Assembly: GCA_902388455.1 (NCBI GenBank)
Contig: CABMPD010000006.1
Coordinates: forward strand, 53,667 to 117,666
Direction of reading: 5' to 3'
From: an uncultured Alistipes sp.
GTDB lineage: Bacteria > Bacteroidota > Bacteroidia > Bacteroidales > UBA932
Length of the DNA: 64,000 nt
Part shown: one piece after another, positions 27,126-34,266 of the stretch
Position numbering within the stretch: the first letter of the stretch is position 1
How the letters are laid out: each line of letters opens with the position of its first letter
The notes under the pieces: generated by a model
Database searches by the model: none
Seen by the model: the letters and a program-made list of their open reading frames with translations, nothing else
What the model was told of the DNA's origin: nothing
Translations under genes and position numbers: made by a program

Positions 27126-28274
27126 ATGGAAAAACCGTATATGAGGATTATGTTCAGGATATTGTCGGCGGCGGTGCTGGCGGCCGGAGTTCTGTGTGCC
27201 GGAGGGTGTGCGCAGAAGGGACCGATAGAGGGGGAGTATATCGATATGACGGACTATGACGTGCCGGTGACGGAGGCCGTGGAGGTGCCGCACGGGATGG
27301 ACGGGACGCTGGCTTTCGGGGCTACGGATGTGCTGATAGTGGATTCGGTGCTGCTGATAGTCCGGCAGTTCAGTGATCATTTCATTCATCTGGTGGATCT
27401 CCGTTCGGGTGAGACCGTCGCTAAGTTGCAGCATGTCGGACGCGGTCCCGGAGAGGCGGTCAATACGTTCTGTGCCGGCGTGTCCGGGGACGGGGAATGT
27501 TTCTGGGCCCATGACATGCAGTTGGGCCGCATCAATGTGTACCGCATGAGCGATGTGCTTTCGGGCAACTGTATGCCCTCACGCAGCCTGACTTTCGAGG
27601 ACCGTTTCAGTCAGGGCCACGTGATGGATGTAGTCATGGCTGAAGGCAGGATATACACGGCACCGGAAGGCATAACTGATGATGTAAGCCGATTTGTGGT
27701 GTATGACAGTACGTTCAATGATCCGCAGGGCATGGGTGAGTGGCCTGCTCTGGAGGGTACTTCCGGTCTGCCCGGTCCGGCCTATTCGTCTGTATTTGAA
27801 GGTTCTCTGGCCTATATCCCGGAAGCGGACCGCCTGGCCGTCGCCCATCATTACGAGCCTCTGGTCAGCATCTACTCCATGGACGGGGCCCTGCTTTCCA
27901 ACACCTGGGGGCCGGATGGGTTCATGCAGGAGTTCAGCGTCAATGAGAACAATGCGACGCAGTACGGGGATGTCGTTATGTACGGTTCTATGGTCGTCTG
28001 GGAAGAGGAAGTCAGGTCGCTCTATTCGACTCTGAGGAGTCATGAAGGGCGGCTGTATGCACTTTTTACAGGAGATAGAATGTCTGCTGTGCCGGAAGAT
28101 GCAGCTGTGGAAGAGCCTGCTGCGGGCAGCCGTATCATAGTCCTGGACAGTAACGGAGTGCCGCTGGAGGAAATCCGGACAGGCCGGGTGCTCATGAGAT
28201 TTGATATTGACCCTGAGACCCGGGATATCTGGGGATTTGACGGGGACTATAATTTATACCATTACAAATATTGA
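27126..28274 (+). CDS. Six-bladed beta-propeller lipoprotein
   Basis: A 382-residue lipoprotein with signal RIMFRILSAAVLAAGVLCAGGC. The pattern LVDLRSGETVAKLQHVGRGPGEAVN followed by short repeated beta segments and the ending RDIWGFDGDYNLYHY marks the 6-bladed propeller (DUF4221/BF3164-like) families. It is more distant from the two other propeller lipoproteins here than they are from each other. The start may be 27126, 27141 or 27150; the promoter is so close that 27141 or later would allow a short leader. First gene of an operon of secreted proteins ending in a sulfatase. Confidence 0.75.
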   Translation: MEKPYMRIMFRILSAAVLAAGVLCAGGCAQKGPIEGEYIDMTDYDVPVTEAVEVPHGMDGTLAFGATDVLIVDSVLLIVRQFSDHFIHLVDLRSGETVAKLQHVGRGPGEAVNTFCAGVSGDGECFWAHDMQLGRINVYRMSDVLSGNCMPSRSLTFEDRFSQGHVMDVVMAEGRIYTAPEGITDDVSRFVVYDSTFNDPQGMGEWPALEGTSGLPGPAYSSVFEGSLAYIPEADRLAVAHHYEPLVSIYSMDGALLSNTWGPDGFMQEFSVNENNATQYGDVVMYGSMVVWEEEVRSLYSTLRSHEGRLYALFTGDRMSAVPEDAAVEEPAAGSRIIVLDSNGVPLEEIRTGRVLMRFDIDPETRDIWGFDGDYNLYHYKY

Positions 28275-28279
28275 CAGAT

Positions 28280-28663
28280 ATGAAGCACACCTTCAGAATT
28301 ATTATCATGACGGCGGTCCTGACAATGTCCGCGGCGGCTGCCGATGCGCAGATTCTCCTTGGCGGAGGCGGGCTTGAACCTCTGGACAGGGAGACGGTGA
28401 TTACCGACCTCTCTTCCCCGGCCGGCAGCGGCAACCTGTTTGTGAGCATCAGCGTGGACTATCCCGACGGCTCCGACTCGACATACTACTACGTCACCTC
28501 TTCCCAGGAAGCTGCCTGTGAGGCTGCGGGCATCGAGCTTTCCGAACTGACGAATATGATGCAGTTTACCGACGAGGGCTATATCCGCAGCTATCTGGAG
28601 CATTTCCTCGGACGTTTTCCCAAGATAGACCTGTGGATCAGCCTGTCCGCTGCAAAAGAGTAA
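28280..28663 (+). CDS. Small secreted protein of unknown function
   Basis: 127 residues: signal peptide KHTFRIIIMTAVLTMSAAAADA, then a short acidic domain (VSISVDYPDGSDSTYYYVTSSQEA) with no family I recognise. A TTG nine bases upstream is in frame, but the ATG at 28280 gives a normal signal peptide and avoids overlap with the preceding stop. Position inside the operon supports it as real. Confidence 0.65.
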   Translation: MKHTFRIIIMTAVLTMSAAAADAQILLGGGGLEPLDRETVITDLSSPAGSGNLFVSISVDYPDGSDSTYYYVTSSQEAACEAAGIELSELTNMMQFTDEGYIRSYLEHFLGRFPKIDLWISLSAAKE

Positions 28664-28694
28664 TCCCGTAGTCAATAACATAAAACGCGCACAG

Positions 28695-29429
28695 ATGAAA
28701 AGAATCTTTATTCTGCTCCTGAGCCTTATGCTGATGTCCGTGATGGCCCTCGGGCAAAGCCTTGAACCATTTTTCTCCTCGAAGCCGGGCCGCGTGCTCG
28801 TCTATGAGGACCTGGATGCGGACGGCAATCTGATATCTGTCAATGCCGACTCGCTGGCCGTGATGACCGGAGACTTCGAAGAGGGACAGGCGACAGTGGT
28901 CTCCACCATCATCAATCAGGGAGACTCCAGCCGTTTCCGTTCCAAAGTCCTGATGAAATTTGACCGGGGTGAGGCGATAATGGACATGGCCGCCCTCATG
29001 GAAGAGGCCATGCAGGAAGGCATGAGGCAGTCCATGGACGCGATGGGCGGCGGCGAGGACGCGGAGAGCCAGGCTGCCATGAATGAGATTCTGGACAGGA
29101 CCACTGTCTCCGGTGAATGCCGGGGTATACCGGCGGAGCTGTCTGTGGGCATGGAACTGCCTGATTACGAAATAGAGATAAAAGTCATGTTCATCACCTC
29201 CAAGATGGGCTGCAGGGACCGTAAAGTCATCGGCCGGGAGTCCGTAACCACTCCTGCTGGGACATTCGACTGCTACGTGGTGGAGGAGACGATGACAGCC
29301 AAGGCCATGATGGTCAATGAAAAGACCCGTCAGGTGTCGTGGTACGCCCGCGGCATCGGCCTGGTCAGGCAGCAGACATGGGACAAGAAGAAACTTACAG
29401 GGACAACAGTTTTGACATCAATACGTTAA
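28695..29429 (+). CDS. Secreted TapB/DUF3108-like protein
   Basis: 244 residues with signal peptide KRIFILLLSLMLMSVMALGQ. The C-terminal half has VIGRESVTTPAGTFDCYVVEE, then WYARGIGLVRQQTW, the arrangement of TapB/DUF3108-like periplasmic domains (beta-rich, terminal GLV motif). A Met/Ala/Glu-rich stretch (residues about 95-125, MDMAALMEEAMQEGM) forms a likely helix that is unusual for the family. Role unknown. Four bp separate it from the sulfatase gene. Confidence 0.65.
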   Translation: MKRIFILLLSLMLMSVMALGQSLEPFFSSKPGRVLVYEDLDADGNLISVNADSLAVMTGDFEEGQATVVSTIINQGDSSRFRSKVLMKFDRGEAIMDMAALMEEAMQEGMRQSMDAMGGGEDAESQAAMNEILDRTTVSGECRGIPAELSVGMELPDYEIEIKVMFITSKMGCRDRKVIGRESVTTPAGTFDCYVVEETMTAKAMMVNEKTRQVSWYARGIGLVRQQTWDKKKLTGTTVLTSIR

Positions 29430-29433
29430 AAGT

Positions 29434-31143
29434 ATGAAAACAAAGAATATGGAAATCGTGCCGGTTGTTGCGGTATCCGCGGCGGCACTGGCTTTGGTCT
29501 CCTGCAGCGGTTCCGGAAAGGCCGGACAGCAGCGGCCCAATATCATAGTTTTCCTCGTGGATGACATGGGACTTATGGATACTTCGGTGCCCTTTCTGAC
29601 TGACTCGGAGGGGCAGCCTGTGAAGCATCCGCTCAACCGCTGGTACCGCACGCCGAATATGCAGCGGCTGGCCGACCAGGGTGTACGCTTCTCCCAGTTC
29701 TATGCCCAGAGCGTCAGCTCGCCGTCCCGCACCAGCCTGCTCACCGGCCAGAACGCCACCCGTCACGGAGTCACCAACTGGATCTACTCCGAGTCCAACA
29801 ACCGCAACACCTACGGTCCGCCCGACTGGAACTGGCAGGGCCTGGACAGTGCCGACTATACTTTGCCGCGCCTGCTCTCTGATGCGGGCTACCGCACGAT
29901 ACACGTGGGCAAGGCCCATTTCGGACCCTTCGGAAGTCAGGGCGAGGACCCTCTGAATCTTGGCTTTGATGTCAATGTGGCCGGCTGTTCGATAGGTGAA
30001 CCCGGCAGCTACTACGGTAGGGACGGATACGGCCTCTACGGAGGTACACGCTCGCGGGCAGTCCCCGGCCTGGAGGAATTCTTCGAGGACGACGTCTTCC
30101 TGACCGACGCGCTGACTCTCAGGGCAGAGGAAGAGATGTCCCGCGCCATAGAGGATGGCGTGCCGTTCTACCTCAACATGGCGCACTATGCCGTGCATGC
30201 CCCCTTCATGTCGGACCCCCGCTATATGCAGAATTATGACGCCGACACATCGTACAGCGTGTCCGCGAAGAAATTCGCCACCCTCATCGAGGGGATGGAC
30301 CGCTCCCTCGGGGAGATTATGGATTTCTTAGAAGAGAAGGGAGTGGCGGAGAACACCCTGATATTTTTCCTCGGGGACAATGGCTCCGATGCGCCCATAG
30401 GCGAGGAGCGGGGTTACGGCTCCTCGGCACCGTTGCGGGGCAAGAAGGGCACGGAGTTCGAGGGGGGTATCCGTGTGCCGTTCATTGTTGCGTGGGCTGC
30501 TCCCGAAGGAAGCCCCGAAGGTGGGGACCGCTTCGCTGATGAAGAACGGTACGCAGATGGAGACCGCTCGGCAGATGTAAGACTGTCCCTGGATGGAGAT
30601 CGCTCCACTTATGAAGGATGCCCCGTAGAAGAAGACCGTTCCGTCCGCCGTGGACAGTTGGCCCGTAATACTTCTGGTGCACAGCGCCTGCTCCCGATTC
30701 CTCAGGGCGAAATCCGTACGCAGATGGGGACCATCATGGACATTTACCCGACTATAGCCGCCCTTGTCGGAGCCCGGGTGCCGGAGACCCATCCTGTGGA
30801 CGGCCACGACCTCAGCCGGATCATCGTGCGCGGGGAGGACAGACGCCATCCCGATACCTTCCTTATGCATTTCCCCCACGACCACCGCGGAAAATATTTC
30901 ACCGCCTACCGCGAGGACGACTGGAAGCTGATTTACTACTGGTCGCCGGAGAAGCCTTCTGCCGCGCATTGTGTCCTGTATGACCTGGCCTCCGACCCCT
31001 GCGAGACCGAGGATGTCAGTGCCCGCTATCCGGACGTGACCGCCTCGCTGCTGGAGCACATGGCCGCGCAGCTTGAGCGTGAGGGCGCCCGCTATCCCGT
31101 AGACTCCGCAGGCCGGCCGCTTTCCGTCCACCCGCTCCCATAG
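29434..31143 (+). CDS. Secreted Ser-type sulfatase
   Basis: Arylsulfatase-family lipoprotein of 569 residues (signal ending ALVSC). Metal ligands appear in IVFLVDDMG (residues 39-47) and FFLGDNGSD; the active-site motif is S95-S-P-S-R99 followed by TSLLTG, so formylglycine would be made from serine and needs a radical-SAM anSME-type maturase, not seen in this window. Residues 365-406 are an insertion of seven six-residue repeats (DRFADE, ERYADG, DRSADV, RLSLDG, DRSTYE, GCPVEE, DRSVRR; 18-bp DNA units at 30526-30651) between core elements. Substrate, probably a host glycan sulfate, is inferred. Confidence 0.88.
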   Translation: MKTKNMEIVPVVAVSAAALALVSCSGSGKAGQQRPNIIVFLVDDMGLMDTSVPFLTDSEGQPVKHPLNRWYRTPNMQRLADQGVRFSQFYAQSVSSPSRTSLLTGQNATRHGVTNWIYSESNNRNTYGPPDWNWQGLDSADYTLPRLLSDAGYRTIHVGKAHFGPFGSQGEDPLNLGFDVNVAGCSIGEPGSYYGRDGYGLYGGTRSRAVPGLEEFFEDDVFLTDALTLRAEEEMSRAIEDGVPFYLNMAHYAVHAPFMSDPRYMQNYDADTSYSVSAKKFATLIEGMDRSLGEIMDFLEEKGVAENTLIFFLGDNGSDAPIGEERGYGSSAPLRGKKGTEFEGGIRVPFIVAWAAPEGSPEGGDRFADEERYADGDRSADVRLSLDGDRSTYEGCPVEEDRSVRRGQLARNTSGAQRLLPIPQGEIRTQMGTIMDIYPTIAALVGARVPETHPVDGHDLSRIIVRGEDRRHPDTFLMHFPHDHRGKYFTAYREDDWKLIYYWSPEKPSAAHCVLYDLASDPCETEDVSARYPDVTASLLEHMAAQLEREGARYPVDSAGRPLSVHPLP

Positions 31144-31184
31144 GCTCTAAGCCCCATCCCGGACGTGATGCCGATCACCTTCCC

Positions 31185-31474
31185 CACCTTCGGAAGGTGT
31201 GCGGAATCCCCGTGTTTTCGTCTCACCTTCGGAAGGTGCGCATAAGCGTCACTGCATCGAGAGCGCTCTGTATCCGTGTTTCTTCTCCCCCTGCACCTTT
31301 CCCACCTTCGGAAGGTGTGCGGAATCCCCGTGTTTTCGCCTCATCTTCGGAAGGTGCGCAGAAGCGTCACTGCATCGAGAGCACTCTGTATCCGTGTTTC
31401 TTCTCCCCCTGCACCTTCCCCACCTTCGGAAGGTGTGCAGAATTCCCGTGTTTCCTCCTCACCTTCGGAAGGTG
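31185..31474. repeat. 118-bp tandem array with six 15-bp palindromes
   Basis: CACCTTCGGAAGGTG occurs at 31185, 31224, 31303, 31342 (one mismatch), 31421 and 31460. Spacing alternates exactly 39 and 79 bp, so the unit is 118 bp with two palindromes, present about 2.5 times. It lies between the sulfatase stop and a convergent small gene. Confidence 0.92.
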
Positions 31475-31596
31475 GAAGGTATCGCTAATCTGTTGGGGAA
31501 TATCTTGGTGTAATATTCTGAGAATCATATTTTTAAGTGAATGTGCGAAATACAGACAGAAGAATGGGGTAGAATGGGGCTCGGGCAATATGGCGT

Positions 31597-32007
31597 TTAT
31601 TCCCAGGGATTGAGGACATAGCGGCGTCCGTCGTACTCGAAGTAGACGAGGCCGTGCCTGCGGTTGCGGAGGTAGATGTAGACCGGGGCCTTGTCGCGGG
31701 TGCTGCGGAAGGTGCCGGAGTAGATGCCGAAGATGTTCAGGCATCCGTGGTTGATGACCGAGAGGTGCTCCATGAGGCCTTCGGGCATGTCCTTGATCTG
31801 AATTCGGTTCAGGGGAAAGTGCAGTGGGGAGGAGAGAATCAGGAAGGACTGGACAATCATGCCGGAGGCACGGTCCAGATACGGGCGTCTGGGAACGAAT
31901 GAGAGTATGGCGCAGACCGCAATGCCCAGAATCAGTATGAGGAACAATGTCAGCAGGACGGTGCTGCCGATATGGGAGATGAGCGATGTGTTTGCTGTGA
32001 GTGTCAT
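31597..32007 (-). CDS. Small membrane protein of unknown function
   Basis: 136 residues from the ATG at 32007. A strong membrane helix (ISHIGSTVLLTLFLILILGIAV) is followed by a second hydrophobic stretch (GMIVQSFLILSSPL) and a basic, beta-rich C-terminal domain (APVYIYLRNRRHGLVYFEYDG). No family recognised; the tail could be PH-like. It ends 112 bp from the palindrome array and lies 39 bp downstream of the deacylase gene on the same strand. Confidence 0.55.
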   Translation of the reverse strand: MTLTANTSLISHIGSTVLLTLFLILILGIAVCAILSFVPRRPYLDRASGMIVQSFLILSSPLHFPLNRIQIKDMPEGLMEHLSVINHGCLNIFGIYSGTFRSTRDKAPVYIYLRNRRHGLVYFEYDGRRYVLNPWE

Positions 32008-32046
32008 TCGCAAGAGTTGAGGAGGGGTGTCGGGGTGGTGATGCGG

Positions 32047-32523
32047 TCAGAACAGCTGGCCGTGAGTGAAGGCAATGAGGTCGGCCGGGGCAATCTTGAG
32101 CTGGAGGCCGCGCATGCCGGCGCTGACGTAGACGTAGGGGAGCTCTGCGATGGAGGCCTGGTAGTAGGTGGGGAAGGGTTTCTTCATGCCGATAGGGGAG
32201 CAGCCGCCGCGGATGTAGCCGGTCAGGGGAAGAAGTTCCTTGACGTGGATCAGTTCGGCGCGCTTGTTGCCGGAGACGCGGGCGGCTTCCTTGAGGTCGA
32301 TCTCGCTGTCGCCCCGGACCACGCAGACGAAATGACCGTTGCGGTCGCCGCGCAGGACGATGGTCTTGTAGACACAGGCGATGTCCTCTCCGAGCTTGGC
32401 GGCTACGGCATCGGCGGAGAGGTGTTCCTCATCCACCTCGTATGGAATCAGTTCGTAGGATATCCCGGCGCGGTCGAGCAGCCTGGCCGCATTGGTCTTG
32501 TCTATGTGTTTCCTGGCGGTCAT
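32047..32523 (-). CDS. ybaK: YbaK/EbsC-type aminoacyl-tRNA deacylase
   Basis: 158-residue cytoplasmic editing protein expected to hydrolyse mischarged Cys-tRNA(Pro). Visible motifs: YELIPYEVDEEHLSADAVA, VYKTIVLRGD with the conserved lysine, VVRGDSEIDLKEAARV, and GYIRGGCSPIGMKK, the family's catalytic Gly-rich loop. The open frame extends another 56 codons upstream as a Pro/Thr-rich shadow of the neighbouring gene; the ATG at 32523 is the right start. It lies just downstream of the GNAT-MsrA gene. Confidence 0.9.
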   Translation of the reverse strand: MTARKHIDKTNAARLLDRAGISYELIPYEVDEEHLSADAVAAKLGEDIACVYKTIVLRGDRNGHFVCVVRGDSEIDLKEAARVSGNKRAELIHVKELLPLTGYIRGGCSPIGMKKPFPTYYQASIAELPYVYVSAGMRGLQLKIAPADLIAFTHGQLF

Positions 32524-32530
32524 GGCAATA

Positions 32531-34177
32531 TCAGAATTTCTTGGTGCGGAAGTGGCAGTAGGGACTGCCGCCGGTCTTCTCGTAGTAGTGCTGGTGGTAG
32601 TCCTCGGCGGGCCAGAAGGTCTGGTCAACGGGGGTGTCGGGAGTGGTGACGGATGCGGCGGGGGCGATGAAGGTGTTGACCTCGTAGCCACGGCGGCGCA
32701 GCAGGGCCATTACTTCCTCGGCCTTGCTCTTCTGCAGGCCGGAGGTGAAGAAGATGCCGCTCAGGTACTGGGGGCCGAGGTCCGGGCCCTGTCCGTCGAG
32801 CTGGGCGGGGTCGTGTATCTCGAAGAAGAGCTTGCAGAGTTCCTCGTAGGATGTCTGTGCGGGGTCGAACTCCACGCGGATGGCCTCGTAGTGTCCGGTC
32901 TTGTGCGACTTGACTTCCTCGTAGGTGGGGTTGCGGCGGTGACCTCCGATGTAGCCGACGGTGGTGGAGAGCACGCCCGGGGCCTTGTCCATGTAGTGCT
33001 GTACTCCCCAGAAGCAGCCGGCGGCGAAGATTGCGGTTTCGGTCGTGGGACGTCCCTCCACCAGGCTGCGGGTGTAGCAGCGGCGGCGCTGGTAGAACTC
33101 GGTGTCGTAGTAGTCGAAGAGACGCTGGACGGCCAGGTTGTTCTCCAGCTGGGGATTGGAGACTACGTCCTTGAAGCCCATCTTGATGTAGTTGTTCTGC
33201 AGATAGTTGAAGATAAGAGCGTTGATGCCCTTATGCTTGTACTCGGGGATGACGCCTATGAGGTAGCATTCTACGGTGTGGTAGGTTCTCAGAGACTTGA
33301 GTATGTGGATGAATCCGAAGGGAAACAGCTTGCCGCCGGCCTTGCGGAAGCCGTCCGAGAGCGAGGGCATGGTGATGGCGAATCCCACCACGCGGTCGTT
33401 CTGGTCTACCACCACGCAGATCATGTTCTTGTTGATGAAGGGCATGTACTGGGCGATGTACATCTGAACCTGCTTGTCGGTCAGGCGGGTGAACTCGTGC
33501 AGGACGGAGTAGGAGTCGTTGAGCACGGCGAATATCTCCTCGGCCCTGCGCTTGATGTCCTTGGCCTTGCGGGGTACGATGACTGACACGCCGTATTTCT
33601 CGCGGATTATCTTGTCGTAGGCGACCAGTTTCTCGGGAACGGCCTCGGGTACCAGCAGCCTGCGCTGTATCCAGTCCACTTCCTTGCGGAATCCCAGCTT
33701 CTCGAGATGTACGCCGTAGTAGGGGAAATTATAAAGAGTGGTTATAGAAGGCTCCCGGTCGAAGCCCTCCACGAGCAGGCCCTCCTTGTCCATGTCGGAG
33801 AAGCCCCAGGGTCCGTTCATGGTCTCCAGACCTTTCTCGCGGCCCCATTCGGCCACGGTATCCACCAGTGCCTCAGTGACCTCGATGTCGTCTATCATGT
33901 CCAGCCAGCCGAAGCGGATATTCTGCTCGTTCCAGTCGGAGTTGGCGTTGTGGTTGATGATGCCGGCGATACGTCCTACTATCTCTCCGTCCTTGTAAGC
34001 CAGCCAGTAACGGCTTTCGCAGTGAGCGAACGCCGGGTTGGTCTTGCGCAGCGAGTTCATCTCGTCCGCGTCTAAAGGCGGGACATACAGCGGGTCGTTC
34101 TTATACAGCTCGCGGGGAAATCTTACGAAGCGTTTCAGGTCCTTGAGGGTAAGCACCTCTTTGATAATTACTGTCAT
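32531..34177 (-). CDS. msrA: GNAT-like domain fused to peptide methionine sulfoxide reductase A
   Basis: 548 residues from the ATG at 34177 (a TTG two codons upstream is in frame). Residues 1-about 375 belong to the Bacteroidetes GNAT-like proteins seen as stand-alone genes: FVRFPRELYKNDPLYVPPL, GRIAGIINHN, WGFSDMDKEGLLVEGFD, GVIPEYKHKGINALIF. Residues about 380-548 are MsrA, with catalytic Cys in AAGCFWGVQHYM, VGYIGG, the YEEVKSHKTGHYEAIRVEFDP block and YLSGIFF. The enzyme half reduces methionine-S-sulfoxide. No stop or restart is visible between the halves (TRSLVEGRPTTETAIFAAG), so the fusion appears real. Confidence 0.88.
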   Translation of the reverse strand: MTVIIKEVLTLKDLKRFVRFPRELYKNDPLYVPPLDADEMNSLRKTNPAFAHCESRYWLAYKDGEIVGRIAGIINHNANSDWNEQNIRFGWLDMIDDIEVTEALVDTVAEWGREKGLETMNGPWGFSDMDKEGLLVEGFDREPSITTLYNFPYYGVHLEKLGFRKEVDWIQRRLLVPEAVPEKLVAYDKIIREKYGVSVIVPRKAKDIKRRAEEIFAVLNDSYSVLHEFTRLTDKQVQMYIAQYMPFINKNMICVVVDQNDRVVGFAITMPSLSDGFRKAGGKLFPFGFIHILKSLRTYHTVECYLIGVIPEYKHKGINALIFNYLQNNYIKMGFKDVVSNPQLENNLAVQRLFDYYDTEFYQRRRCYTRSLVEGRPTTETAIFAAGCFWGVQHYMDKAPGVLSTTVGYIGGHRRNPTYEEVKSHKTGHYEAIRVEFDPAQTSYEELCKLFFEIHDPAQLDGQGPDLGPQYLSGIFFTSGLQKSKAEEVMALLRRRGYEVNTFIAPAASVTTPDTPVDQTFWPAEDYHQHYYEKTGGSPYCHFRTKKF

Positions 34178-34204
34178 ACTCAAGTACAGGTGGTTTTAGT
34201 GCTG

Positions 34205-34212
34205 CAAATATA
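34205..34212 (-). promoter_or_regulatory. -7 promoter element for GNAT-MsrA gene
   Basis: TATATTTG on the minus strand, 27 bp before the ATG. Confidence 0.5.
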
Positions 34213-34266
34213 GCTAATTTTCGAGATGCTTATCCGACGCTATACCGGCATCATGCAATTATTTGC

